Below, one piece after another: positions 44,501 to 56,890 of a stretch of DNA of 64,000 bases (positions within the stretch are counted from its first letter, which is position 1; every line of letters starts with the position of its first letter). Where the stretch lies: NCBI GenBank assembly GCA_002197995.1, contig NGZR01000007.1:516399-580398 (forward strand). Direction: 5' to 3'. Source of the stretch: Gaeumannomyces sp. JS-464. Taxonomy: Eukaryota > Ascomycota > Sordariomycetes > Magnaporthales > Magnaporthaceae. The notes below the pieces were generated by a model. That model was not told where the DNA came from and ran no database searches. It saw nothing but the letters and a program-made list of their open reading frames with translations. The position numbers and the translations under genes are program-made.

Positions 44501-46156
44501 AGGAGATGAGGAAGTTTGGTTCAAGGCGGAAGGAAACAGAGCTCGCGGCCAAGACGCTGGACGCTCTGCGCAAGAGGGCCAGCCCCAAGGAGCGGGTGAG
44601 CCCTCAGGATGCTATTCGAATCGCAATGCTGAACATCTACGAGCGCGGAGAGATTGTGGACTACAACGACATCTACTTCTGTGGCACACAGAACGCGGCC
44701 AAAGTAGTCGGCGATCTCAAGTCGTCCATTCCAAACTTCGGCTACGACGACGAGCGAGGAGATTACACAATCGTCCCCGGCGATCATCTCGCTTATCGCT
44801 ACGAAATCATCGATGTGCTGGGCAAAGGCAGCTTCGGTCAGGTCGTCAGGTGCATCGATCACAAGACTGGCGTACTGGTCGCCGTCAAGATCATTCGCAA
44901 TAAGAAAAGGTTCCACCAGCAGGCTCTTGTGGAGGTCAACATTCTGCAGAAGCTCAGGGAATGGGTGAGGCACCTCCATACGGGCGAATCCCCTGAGCGA
45001 CCCATTTGATGTCAAGATGACTTGTCTAACCTATGACGGAAACGAACAGGACCCCAAGAACCGGCACAGCATGGTCAACTTTACGCATAGCTTCTACTTT
45101 CGCGGCCACCTTTGCATTTCAACCGAACTCTTGGATATGAATCTTTACGAGTTCATCAAGGCGAACGCGTTCCGGGGCTTCTCACTGAAACTCATTCGCC
45201 GTTTCACCAAGCAGATGCTGAGCTCTCTGAACCTCCTGAAGCAGCACCGCGTTATTCACTGCGATCTCAAGCCGGAGAATATCCTCCTGCATCACCCGAT
45301 GCATTCCGAGATCAAGGTCATCGACTTTGGCTCCAGTTGCTTCGAAAACGAGAAGGTGTACACTTACATCCAGTCCCGCTTCTACCGATCGCCCGAGGTA
45401 ATCCTTGGGATGACGTATGGCATGCCCATCGACATGTGGAGTGTGGGATGTATCCTGGCGGAGCTGTACACTGGAGTGCCCATCTTCCCCGGCGAGAACG
45501 AACAGGAGCAGCTGGCTTGCATTATGGAGGTCTTTGGCCCGCCGGAGAAGCACCTCATCGAAAAGAGCACGCGCAAGAAGCTTTTCTTTGACTCCATGGG
45601 CAAACCGCGCCTCACGGTGTCATCAAAAGGACGCAGGAGACGGCCGTCTTCCAAAACGCTGCAGCAGGTCTTGAAGTGCGATGATGAGCCCTTCCTTGAC
45701 TTCCTCGCCAGGTGCCTACGCTGGGATCCGGACCGCCGGCTGAAGCCCGAGGAGGCTATCCGGCACGAGTTCATCACGGGAGTCAAGGCGTCGATGCCGG
45801 TGCCTCGCATAGCCGCCTCGCGCGACGGATCTCCGATCAAGCGACACAACACCATCTCGGTTCCACGTCCGCTCCCAGAGCCTCCAGGGGCGGGTCTCAA
45901 GGGTGGCTTGGGGCCACGAGCCCGAGACCTTATTGGAGCTAGTCCCCACAAGTCGGCAAGCGTTTCCGGGGGCGGGCGACGCGTGTCCAACATGTCGAAT
46001 GCTAGTACGATCTCCGCGACGGCGAAACGCGTCAGCACGGGCACGGGCACCCTCATGGGGACGAGCAACCTGCCACGAGCCGCGGGCCGCTCCGCTAGTG
46101 CCAAACAGGACCTGGCGGCGGCGGGCGCAACAGCAGCTATGAATCGACGAGTTTAG
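41590..46156 (+). CDS. POM1: Pom1-type DYRK polarity kinase, two compensating frameshifts
   Basis: A CMGC/DYRK serine-threonine kinase; in fission yeast Pom1 marks cell ends and links polarity, septum placement and size. Exon 1 is 41590-41648 (MVQDLNAPAGPRP...), exon 2 is 41874-44964, exon 3 is 45050-46156, about 1,418 residues. Introns have donors GTACGC and GTGAGG, each with a CTAAC branch. About 900 residues of Ser/Pro/Arg-rich disordered sequence precede a DYRK-homology box and the kinase. The kinase starts near residue 993 (YEIIDVLGKGSFGQVV). The catalytic Lys is in VAVKII, HCDLKPEN is near residue 1119, and the self-phosphorylated activation loop YTYIQSRFYRSPEVILG is intact. Frame shifts -1 near 43807 (C5 run) and +1 near 44115 (caaggcc), cancelling over about 300 bases. 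Both fall in the disordered part, so sequence errors are likely. Confidence 0.95.
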
Positions 46157-49087
46157 GAGCTGCGCGGATAGCTAAGACGACCAGGCACGATAACTCTTGG
46201 CCTGGTTGGAATAGGATCAAGTTCTCGGCCTCAGCAAACAACGAACCAACACTCACGACAAGCACAACATAACACATCACAACACAAACACAAACACAAA
46301 CACAAGCGACACTGGCTTAACTCATTCATTTGTCTTACTACCATACCGCCATTTCCACTAATTCCGTCATTACCTTCCTTTCTCGTTTCCATCAGTGGCG
46401 TCAGGCCTCCCCGTTTCCGACCTTTTTGTACGAACGATACCCCTTGGCTGTCACTCCCAAATGACCCGAGGGAGGCTTGAAAATTGGTTTCTTTGGGTTT
46501 ATAGAGCCGCCTCATACATGCGCCTTGGCTTTTCAGTGGGGGGGGAAAAGAAGAAAGGGTTGCGCGCGGGATGCCGTACGTGAGACTTCTGACAGCACGC
46601 GACACACTGATTTTGGTGTACATGATTTACGTATCGAGGGGCACTCGAAGGAACATCGCCTTAACTGTGAATAGCGGCTCTAGAGCATATGGGCATTCGA
46701 AAGGGACAGGTTAGATACGAGAGCACGAATGACGAAGACGAGGAAGGCAAGGTCACTCCAAGATATTAAACAGTGTTCAACTTGGATCAGTACCTGACCA
46801 ACTCCTTGCGACCACTGTCCCAACATGATGAAGACAACTATTTTACCTCTTTTTTTCCCCTTTCCTCTTTCTGTTCCTATATCCCTCCCTATCTATTTTT
46901 CTATTTCTCTTTTTCCCCGACGAGGCACACGAGAGATTCTACCTTTCCTAGCACGGACGCGCCGGCCCAACTGACGGGTGGATACAAACGTGGGTGAGCA
47001 CTCTACGAGCTCGGTGAAGGCGCTGTCGACCGACACGGCGCCGTCCAGTGAAATCTCGGGCGGGCAATCGATTCAGCCCCCGGACAGCAGCCAGCTGAAA
47101 AGGCCCCTGGCTGGCGGGCTCCCTCTCCCTCTGGTCAGGTATTTTGGATTCGCCGGAGGGTGGCGCTTTTGTATCTACCGGAACCAGGCCGAAGGGCAGC
47201 TGAGATGCGGGGACCGAACGGAGCCAACCCATTTCTGGCATCATTCCACACGGAGGGCGGCATCGTCATGCGGTGAGGAAAGCAGCCTCTCGGGTTTATG
47301 ACAAGGAAAAAAAGGCACCCCTACTGCCTCGATACTTTTATGTATTTTTTTTTTTTTTCCCCTGTATTTCTCCTACCTTTCCGTCGTACTTTGGTGAGCA
47401 GGGGCCATCAACGGCGGGAAATGACGCAGGTTGATTTCCCTTCCTTTCTTGTCCTTCGCTACTCGCAAATAAACTACAACCCCGCCTGTTGGTTGGGTGC
47501 TCGGTGACCCAATTGCCTGCTGCCTGCGACACGATGCCTGGTGACTAAGAGCCGCGCCGTCATGGCCGGAAGCTAGCCGTTCCGCGCAACAATGGCCGAG
47601 TGGGCGAGTTCCATGCAGCAGGCAAACGAGGCCTCGGCATCATATCCGGCCAAGCTCTCGATGCGATCCCCGCAGGAGAGCTCTGCGGCAACAGAAGCGC
47701 CCCTCGAGGCAGCCTGGCTGCCTGCGTGTGTCGCCGGCGTCGGGGCCGTTTCTCTTTCGGGCTCCATGTTGCACCAGCCAGCGGAAAAGGAGCCACCTAC
47801 CGGGCAGGGGGGCATAGGTGGTCTCCCATGGAGCACGCTACGGCAGCCTGTGGCTGAGTTTTTGACAGACCCCACCGGGCTTAACCGAACTCGGGCATAT
47901 TTTTCAGGTCCTGGTTGAGGCCGGCACGCGGGCGGGAGTCGAGTGGCGGCAGAGCCAAAAATCCTCCTCCGGAAGAGCTAGTCGTCGGCGGCCGTTTCAT
48001 GGCAGCGCGCGCAGGGCAGAGGAGCCTAAGCAGAGCAGTTCGTAAGCCGACAGCTCTTGTTTGGACAGGGGCCGTCCGCTCATCATCTCACAAGAGCAAG
48101 CAGAGTGGATCGGCTTCCACGCCGCTTTTTGGGGTTTCTTTTCCCCTTGTCAGGTTCTGATGCAGGTGGCTGCGCAGAGAAAATCAAATTGGGAACTGTG
48201 GGAATTTTTGGTATCGAGAGCCCGCTCAACAGCTTCTGCCTAGCCCGCGCCGGAAGAGTGTGGCCGGCCCCCGCAAAGCAACGGCGATTCCGGGCCCCGC
48301 TCGTCACACCACCCTCACCCTCACCCTCCCCTCCCACCAAGGGCGGGCGACGCACTCCCACCAGGAATGGACAGGCGCATACCACGGTACCTACATAGAC
48401 GCTGCGTCGTGCTACGTTGCCGTCTGTCTGCCGCGCAAGGAGGGACGAGATGAGACGGGCAGCATTCGTGCATGGAATCCCGGCTCCATGGCTGAGCTGC
48501 TGCAACAGCTCCAATGCAGCCCGCGTATGTAGAGTCGCGGCCCGATGTGGTATAGCCTGACGCAAGTCAAGATCGCTCAGGATGATCTCGTGCGGTATGA
48601 ATCAGATGAGAGAGGCCCTTTTGGTGGGCTGGGAACTTTTGCAACCCTCACAGCTGCAGCCCTCTGGGTTTTTTTTTTTGCCTCCCGTCATGTATGTCGG
48701 AGACCTGCAGCAGCCCATTCCCGACCTTGGGGAGCACCTGCTGTAAGCCGGCCTGGATCAGATCAAATCTCTGTCCCATCCAGCAGCGCAACACTGGATA
48801 CTGCCCGAGACTGCCGTAGTTGACTACCTGCACCCAACACCCACCACCATCTCAGCATTCCGGCCCTCGATGCCCCCACAAACGGTTTTTCATTGCCACG
48901 AATCAATCGCTGGCAACGCCGGGCCGGCCGCAGAGTGCCGATGACATGAGAAGAGCAGGACGAAGAAAATAAAAAAAAATCTCACGTGGAAGGGGCCATT
49001 GTAACACTGTGTCGATACTCTCTCGCGTGTCGGCGCTTAATTGATCATTTCTCAAATCGAGGTTTCCGGAGGCAGGCTCTGCTCTGC
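46157..49087. other. Intergenic downstream of POM1
   Basis: No supported gene in about 2.9 kb. It holds the POM1 3' flank with a short ACAACACAAACACAAACACA-like repeat near 46270-46305 and a T14 tract near 47345-47358. Open frames are overlapping and without domains. Confidence 0.45.
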
Positions 49088-49092
49088 TCTGC

Positions 49093-49358
49093 CACGTCGC
49101 CCGGAAAATAATTGAGACTGCAGAAAAAACAGCTTCCAGAAATTGCAGCCAAAACCACGAAACAAAATCCAAATAAAATATACAAAAAATAAAAAAAAAT
49201 AAAAAACTGCAATCGGGATTTATAATGGAGTGTTCATTTTGGTAAAATCAGCTGTTTTGTTTAAGATATAGTTGATTGAAATGGCTATGTTGTCCACATT
49301 TGAAGGTGACAGGGGTAGGATCGCTTCTTGCAGTCTCAATTATTTTTCGGGCGACGTG
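49093..49358. mobile_element. MITE-like foldback element, 266 bp
   Basis: Terminal inverted repeats of 30 bases with one mismatch: left 49093-49122 begins CACGTCGCCCG, and right 49329-49358 ends CGGGCGACGTG. A perfect 5-base direct repeat TCTGC flanks it (49088-49092 and 49359-49363), as a target-site duplication would. The interior is AT-rich, with a run of A/T around 49160-49206, unlike its flanks, and encodes nothing recognisable. This fits a non-autonomous DNA transposon. The superfamily is not clear from a 5-bp duplication. A 13-base piece of the inner repeat (AATAATTGAGACT) also occurs at 58863-58875. Confidence 0.65.
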
Positions 49359-50950
49359 TCTGCCTTGGAACAACACTCAATCTCTGTCCAAAATAGGCCA
49401 CGAAGTGGATGGGTGGGCGCATCTTGCATCTCTTGGAGACGGGATGATCTGCACGCATGTCGAATCTGTCTGGAGGCAGTACGCAGCAGTGAAAAGCAGG
49501 TGCAGATTTATGTCAGCACACACCCATACCCGGTGGTAGATCTTTGACCTTGATGGTGGGAGACGCACCCCAAGGCTTTCTAGAAGGCCTTGTGGGGTGT
49601 GTATTTCGAATAGTGTCCAACAAAAGACTACCTGGGTCGAGGTAGTGTAACCTGGGAAGGCACCAAGTCCCGAGCCAGAGCCGAGGCAGTGAGCACATCT
49701 CGCAGTACTTTGCATTGCTCGGCCAAAGCAGTTTTTACCGACGTGCAAACAATCAAACCCAATATGGTAAATCAAAACACATTCATTGCGATCAAACGTG
49801 CGTAGCGAACGTTGGCTCCCGCCCGACTCCGACCCTGCACGCTGAGCTGAGACGGAGCAGGCCGTAGGGCTCGACGGCCCAACACGATACGATACCTCGG
49901 CATGGATATGAGGTCATCGGCGTTTTGCTCCACCTTGATTTTCAGGCAGTCCCCTGCAGCCTATGCCGTGCCGTTGAGTGTGTTGGTTTCGTGTTCCCGA
50001 TTATCGCGGTCGGCCCGGGGTCGAAAGATTGAAGCTGAAGCGGTAGTAATCGCCGATGCCCACAAGGCGCAGGCGACCCCTCTCTGCCCAGATTGTCGGT
50101 CGAAAGATGGCTCCATCTTGCAACTGTGCCACACTGCATCTCGCCTTGATGAGACCGAAGCTAGCATAATGTAATCTTCGCGGGGCTGTTTTTTTTTTTC
50201 TTTTTTTTTTTCTCATTATTCTCCCATCCTTTGTTCTCTCTGTTGCTCTGTTTCAGGCCTCAAATCAACCCAGTCAGGTCAGATCAGGTTAGGTAAGGTC
50301 AGGTACACTCGGCACGTCCACCATCTCAGATAGGACGAGCGACAGTAAGCTCACGGGCAGACACACCAGGGGCCAGACAATGGTTGCACTGCTGCTGCAC
50401 ACGCCCCGTGCCGCGCCGGAAGCAAACATGGCATCTCATGTACTGATCTTTTTTTTTTTTCATTTTTTTTTTTTCACTCAATGATCACTTGCAGATTGAG
50501 GGTAGCCGAGGGCGGCTGGGGCGCGCGGTTCCTCCCTGTGGGACAGCAGTTCTGGCTAGGGACAAGTCCTCGTGGGGTTTTACAGCGGCCCCCAGAGGCT
50601 CAGGCCGCCCGCAAACCGTCAAGCGAGGCCGGTGCCATGCATCACCCATCACTCAACGCCAACTCCAAAGTGTGGCTTCGGCGGCGGTGTCACGCACGCC
50701 GGGCTGTCGTCCATGACAGATGGGCGCTCCAGGCATCACGGGTTATTATTAATTAACTCGGCCTCCATCTTGCTGTCCCACGCCGCGCAGAGACTGCAAA
50801 CACGAAATAGCAACCACATAGCCTCTTCTCCATGGTGGCTCGGGCGCCCGCAAGCCTCCAGTCGGCCCCAATCCCGTCTCGGCTCGGGGGTGCGTGGCTT
50901 GTGTCCGCGGGTTTAGTATGACCTCCGCGGGTTTGGTATGGCCGGTGATG

Positions 50951-51000
50951 GTTTGCTTTGCGTCGCTTTACTGTGCTTTGCTGTGCTTTGCGTTGCTTTG
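50951..51000. repeat. 10-bp tandem repeat, five copies
   Basis: Five in-register degenerate copies of CTGTGCTTTG (gtttgctttg, cgtcgcttta, ctgtgctttg twice, cgttgctttg). Seen directly; non-coding. Confidence 0.8.
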
Positions 51001-54000
51001 CTCACCGGATGGCCGCAAATGCTCCGGGCACGGTGAGGGAAAGCACTGTGTGTGTGATGGTGGCCATTTCCGGAAGGAATTGGCGATTCAAAGTGAGGTG
51101 TGCCCTCCTCATCCACCTGCAATCACCAGCCCACCACCATGGTCTGGTTGTTCACACCCCTCCACAAGATGGCGCATCGACAACCCATCGCGGAACCTGC
51201 AGGCCGTAACGGTCACGGTGAGGCGATGGACTCTCTCCCGTGCCTCTCTGCTTACTCCCTGGGGTGTGGCCGGCCCACCTGACAAGAACATGGAGGGGTC
51301 GCCAACCGGCAGGGCAGCCACTGATGATCCAAGGCTGCCAGCCCACCACCCACTACCGCCAGTCAGACTCGACTCGACCCGGCCTGAGACAAAGTCATGC
51401 AATGCATGTCTCGAGAAGTGCAGAGATCTCCCGGTCTGCCAACAGGCGAAGGGAGGGGACAGCCAAAATCAACTACCGGGTTTCGGTGCCTGTCGGCCAG
51501 CCAGCGAACGCCCGCGCTCTCTCTCCGCTGCGACGCAAACCGATCGTCCCTGCACGATCTGCCTCTCTCTTCTCGGCCGACAGCAGGAGCCCACCACGCA
51601 AACAAACCCAGCCAGGGCCGATGCGCGCCGGACCCTTCTACGACTGCCTAAAAGACCCAGGCACATGCGTCGTCTGCCAACCAACCACAAAATTGGCCAG
51701 CAGCGGACCATTTTTTATTTTTTTTTTTTCCAATTTGTTATTTTCATCTGTACCTACTCCTTGGCGTCGCCTTGCTTGAGCCACCCCAAGAAACGGTGCC
51801 CTTGCTTGGACTCGTTCGTCTTTGGCGTGTGTTCGAGATGGCAATTTTTAGATACGGGCTAACTAACACCAGCAGCTTGGTTCGATGTGTGCCAAACCTG
51901 GCGTGCTTTCCGGGCTTCTGGTAGGCGTCGAAACATGGAGCTGCTATTTGACAGCCGGGGGCGGACTACGACCAATGATGCAACCATCCTGGCCGGCCAA
52001 AGACGTTCTGCTGCCACCTCATTGGCTGGATCCCGGGGCCTCTGCCGGGCAGGGGCATGGCCTGGCAACCCGTTGCGGTCAGCAAGCAAGAGGCCTCTCA
52101 CACACACATGCCGTTTTTGGCAGGTGTGGCTGGCGAGCATCGCTAAATTCAGCACCCGGCTAGCGTTGGGACCCGCCCGCTAGCGCTCGCAATGGGGAGC
52201 TTGAGCACCAGCGAAACCCACCGTCAGTGAGCTGTTCTCACTCGCAGTTGGTGCGTGCTCGCTCACCACCGCGACATCCATTGCCCGGCCCGACCGTTTG
52301 CCATCCGACTCCCACCCCCCTCCGCCGTCGTCCCCCCTAATTTTGCGGCTGACATGTCGCGAAGCTTCTTTTCCTCATGGCAGAGCCCGGACAGTCCAAC
52401 ATCTTTGGGCGGGGCCATTATGTCTTCGCGGGCATGTGCCAGGCAGGACCAAAGGCCATCTGCACTCGCAGACCTGAGGACGGCGCCACAAGTGACTCAA
52501 CGTGGGGCACCTGCTCAACTCCCTTCCACCCTCCCGGAGCTGTGTTGGCTATGGCGGCATCAGACTACGCAACCGCGCACAACGCAAACCGTCACTATCC
52601 TCGCGGCAGGGAGAGGCGGTTTGCTGGGCAAAATGGCCAGCTAGTTTGATTAATTTAGGCTTCCGGTACCACCTCCAGCGTTGGTCGGGCGGGTTCGTTG
52701 GCCCCTGAGGAAGCCTAGGACACAGCACACAGCACAGAGCTGGTGTCGGCCATGTCCTCCACGCCATTGTGGGGCCGACGCTGGAGTCCTTCAGGGCCCA
52801 TGCCTGCCTAGCCGCCCGAGACAGGTGCGCTAGAGGGAGCGGACCCAGCAGGCGGACCATGGCGACACCCTCGTAGCTTGTCGCGCCCGTCACGTGGGCA
52901 CGCCGACGCTGCCGTGCCTGGACATTCTTGTTCCCTCCCTCTGTTCGTCCGGTCTTTCTTCACGTCTCCTGAACTCCTGAACACCTAACCTGGTAACGGT
53001 TTTGTCGGCTCCACCCCAGTCGCCTCTTGTCCCACAATCAAGGGCCGCAGCAAACACCACAAACATGTTCGAATTGGCAATTGGAAACGGCCAATGGAAG
53101 CAGAACGCCCCAAGACCGATCTGTCCTGCGCTACCACCAGCCTGTTCACACTGATCTCTCGGCGCCGCACGCCCTGTGACTCCTTGTCCGACTCGAAATC
53201 TCAGTGTCGGCCTTGTGTCCGCGGAGGCAGTAGACGCAGCCGCCAGCCAGATACGCGACAAGCGCAGCAGGAAACAATGGCACCAAGAAGAATCCCTGTC
53301 GGCGTTTTTGCTCTCTTGTGGAACCCCTCTAGGAGCGGGACCCCTCCCTGTAGGGGCATGCACACGCCCCCGCCATCCATCCCCTTCCAGTTCGCTGTAC
53401 CCACCCTCCCTCCCATCACTGCCTTCGGTGGTTTTTCCCCTTGCTTCGCATCCACACTGCTCCATACCGAGCCTCTTCTACCTCTCTCTACACCACGACT
53501 GCGCCATTCCTGGTTCAGATGTATCCTGTGCAAGCCATGTCCCCCCCTGCGGTCACCAACCTGGCACCTGCATGCAGCAAGGCCTGCATTAGGTCAATTC
53601 AGTCATCCCATTCTATGCCAAAGTGAGATCTGGTGTCCTTGCACTGGACGGCTGCTGCCTTAGATGTCGGTCAGTTTGGCGGACCCGCGCTGGCCTTATG
53701 ACGAGGGCCGTAGCAGGCTACAAAGCTATAAGGCTGCGATGGGCCAGCCGGCTAGTTCCTCACACTGCCATCTTCGTCCCCATCCCTTCACTCCCTTCCC
53801 GGTCGTTTTCCCCCCTGTATAACCCGTTTTCCTTGACTCACCTGCTTCTTTAATTCTCCTGCATCGTATTCCTTTGTGTCGGAGCACTCGCTTCCTCTCT
53901 AACTTCTCCTTGTCTGCCTTCTCCTCCTTGGCAACCCCCAAACCCCATCGGTCGTTTCCACCTCACGTGGCCTCTGGTCCCAGCCCTCGACACACCAACA

Positions 54001-54042
54001 GGGCGTCTTCGCTCCTCTCGGCAGATCTTTGCACCTGTTGCC

Positions 54043-54056
54043 TATAAGCCTATAAG
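54043..54056 (+). promoter_or_regulatory. Duplicated TATAAG element
   Basis: CCTATAAGCCTATAAGG gives two TATAAG strings eight bases apart, about 155-170 bases before the ATG at 54211. A CT-rich then CA-rich leader follows. A TATA role is inferred. Confidence 0.4.
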
Positions 54057-54210
54057 GACCTCGTCAGGCCAACCAACCTTCGTTCCCGGCTTGCCCTTTC
54101 ACTTCATCCACTCTCGCTACAGCGTCGGTCTTGCCCCAAGTCTTGTCAATACAGAACGCATATATCCATATCCGCATCAGCATACGCACGCGCACACAAC
54201 TTCAGACACA

Positions 54211-54468
54211 ATGTGCTACCAATTGGTTGAGCTGTACTCGGCCTGCAGGTGCCTCTACTACCAGCATGCCGTCGACCGCTGTGCAGCCTACGGCCGACCT
54301 GGTCACTCCATCCAACAACGGACCATTTACGTTGGGTATGCCTGCAGCGCGCATTCGTCTTCGAGGGGAACCTACGCTTCGGCATACAGCGGCCATGACA
54401 GGTACTCGGACTCTGGCTACTACAGCGGCCAGTCCTCGTCGAGGGGCTCTTCTGGTCACTACCGGTGA
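54211..54468 (+). CDS. Conserved small Cys-containing ascomycete protein (85 aa)
   Basis: An 85-residue protein starting MCYQLVELYSACRCLYYQHA, with VDRCAAYGRPGH and RTIYVGYACSAHS next and a Ser/Gly/Tyr-rich tail. The N-terminal block with Cys at 2, 12, 14, 24 and 45 and several His residues resembles, from memory, a family of short uncharacterised Pezizomycotina proteins. The spacing could bind a metal, but this is inference. There is no signal peptide or membrane segment. Start context (acacaatg) is good, and TATA-like repeats lie about 160 bases upstream. It is the only supported gene in about 13 kb. A 3' exon beyond 54468 is possible but not evident. Confidence 0.7.
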   Translation: MCYQLVELYSACRCLYYQHAVDRCAAYGRPGHSIQQRTIYVGYACSAHSSSRGTYASAYSGHDRYSDSGYYSGQSSSRGSSGHYR

Positions 54469-56869
54469 AGGGTCTTGTCTTCGGTGATGGGCTGCTGTCC
54501 GTGGCACTCGCCGCCACTGGAACGGTTCGACTTCGGGTGTTGGGCTACTTACCTTTACTCTTTCCGGGGAAGGTCCAGATCGCGAGCCCAGCGCCCATCG
54601 CAGCTCTCATTCCTCTTCGTGGGGCACGACAGCCTCATGCTGAGCTCCGCTCCGCCATGATGGCCACCATTCGATGAGAGCCTGCGCCCCCGCTCCCGCC
54701 CCTGGCCACAACCAATCCGAGCGCCGGCGGATGACCGAAGCATGTCAAGAACAGAGGTGCATGCCCGTTGTCGGAGACAGAGAAAGATGGTGAAGACGAA
54801 AGAGGGGGCTTTGGCTTATGAGCCCTGCCGAATAACGAACACCGAGGTTTGCTATGCGACGCGCACCTGCAGCACCCAAGATCTGACCGCCGATCACGGT
54901 GCTCTACGTAACCGACCGCCGCCTTGGCTGCCCGGCCCGACCCTTCGGGCTCTACCACCGTCACTCATTGCTTCTCTACGGCCCCAATCGCTCATCCGGG
55001 CCGAGAGGTTTCCTTTCCGCTTCTAGCGATTTCTTTTCAGCAGCATTCTCGGTTTTCCATCTCTCTCAGTTCCTGAGCATAGCGTCCGGCGGCGATCTTT
55101 TTTATCGATTCCTTTTTTGGCATCCGACCTGGCATTGTACCATTGCCTAATCAAAGCCACGGTCATCATTTTCCTATCTGACTACCACGACATCTCACGC
55201 TCTCCGAACTTCGGCAACGACGGCACGATTCATCACGACGGATGGCCCATCCTTGCTTCTTACCTCAGTGTCTCGGGGAGCGGTTTGTCCCATTTTCTTT
55301 TCTGTTCTGGGACATGGTCCCATGTTCGTTTATCTCTGCTCTTCTTCTTTATGCATCACCTTGGGGGACGGATTATACCAGGCGTTCGGGAATGGACAAG
55401 ACGTCCTCGACATCCAGGATGGGGCTTGACTTTCACTTGGGTTCTTTGTTTTCTTTTTTCGTCTTTTTTTTGAGTCTGTTTTGCGGGCACACCTCCATGA
55501 GAGGCTCTGCCCTGTTTGTTTCTGATTTCATTCGTACCGTTTCTGCCTTTTCACCAGCAAGCCCTGTTCTGATATTGCATCATGGTTTTTCTTTTGACCG
55601 TGTTTCTGGGGTGGCGCTCAGGTTCGCTCACCGTCATGGTCACTCTCCTTGGCTTTTTCTGCGTCTCGTGTCATCAGAATAGAGACTAATACCCGCTCTG
55701 GAAGCGGGCCGAACGGCGGGCCGCGGGCCAGGCTGAGGCAACTCGGGCCTGAGCTATCTATCGAGGGAATGCTGGGAGGAGCTGGTCTCCGCGGGACGTT
55801 CTCATTGATCTCAGAATCTACTTTCCTTGGCTTTTTTTCAGCCGTTTCCACTCTTTCATTCCCCCACCACCGCTACTGGCTGGAAAGCTCACGGCTATTT
55901 CTTGCTTTATTTTTCGTCTGGATACGGAAGTAACTGCCGCGGCTTGTCACAGGGAGTTGGCTGGTGCGCAAGAACTAGAGAAAAAAGAGGGGAAGAAAAC
56001 AAGTGGTGTACCGACCGCATCACAAAAAAAAACAATCATCACACCTAGCAGATAGCGGGTCGTCCTGCTAGGAAGGCGAGAGACGAGCCCAAATCCAACA
56101 AGATTCTACTCACCCTACACTCTGCCCGTGGAACAACAAGCCCCTGGTGCCGTGGCTGGGCGTCAAAAGCAAAAAGGTGAAGCCGTTTTTGGTGTGTCAA
56201 CAGCGATAAGCACTCACGCACGCTGCGTTAGCACAATCCATGTAAGGCGCTGCGGGGCCAATCGTAATCCGATATTTACTGGGCACTCCACCGCAAGGCA
56301 GAATTCACAGCCACAACACACATCCTGGGATTCCATCAACGCGCACGTGGCGCAAAAAAGTGTTTGGAGCGTTGAGGAGCAAGAAAAAAAAAATTGTTCT
56401 CCCCCCAGGCCGGACTGTCCCTTGCGAAATCCCGGCTCGAGGTCCAGTAAGCAGGGTTTGGGTATCCGGCTGCGCCGAGGGAGAGCCGCTTCGTGGTGCG
56501 ATTTTCCTGCCGTCTGATGTGTGCGTTTGTGGGCGAGGCCGAATTTGGGAGACTAATCTATGCAGTCAAGTGTCAATCGCCCGTGGTGTGTGTGGCTTTT
56601 GGGTCGTGGCGACGACGATTTTCTGTTTCTTCGTTTCTTCCATCTCTTTGTCGTCAACTGGCGGGCGGACGCAATACCCACAACCCGCCCCGGGAGGTAT
56701 TTTTGGACACTCGGCGATTGCGACCCCAGATGGTCCCACACCCCTTGGCCGACTTGGCGGATCTTTTGACAGGGCTCGCGGGATGTGCGATTCGGGATCG
56801 ACTCGATTGCATGGGTGGGGTGAAAGAAGACCTAAGGGGGAGGAGCATCATTGGCGGAATGGCAGACGC

Positions 56870-56890
56870 TTTTTTTTTTTTTTTTTTTTT
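56870..56890. repeat. T21 homopolymer
   Basis: Twenty-one consecutive T, seen directly. Length is likely unreliable in assembly. Confidence 0.85.

Larger units (their letters stand above)
49364..54210. other. Gene-poor region with simple repeats
   Basis: About 4.8 kb without a supported gene. It contains T tracts (about 50190-50211, 50450-50474, 51712-51730), an AGGTC/AGGTT-rich string (50273-50305) and a 10-bp tandem repeat (50951-51000). The long plus-strand frame 50894-51862 lacks any family signal. TATA-like strings near 54043-54056 precede the small gene at 54211. Confidence 0.45.

Noticed and set aside
50894..51862. Long plus-strand open frame (over 300 codons) with a hydrophobic, Cys-rich start
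   Set aside because: The first codon in the frame is GTG; the first ATG is 24 bases on. The hydrophobic start is produced by the GCTTTG tandem repeat, composition drifts, and no family or splice pattern supports it.
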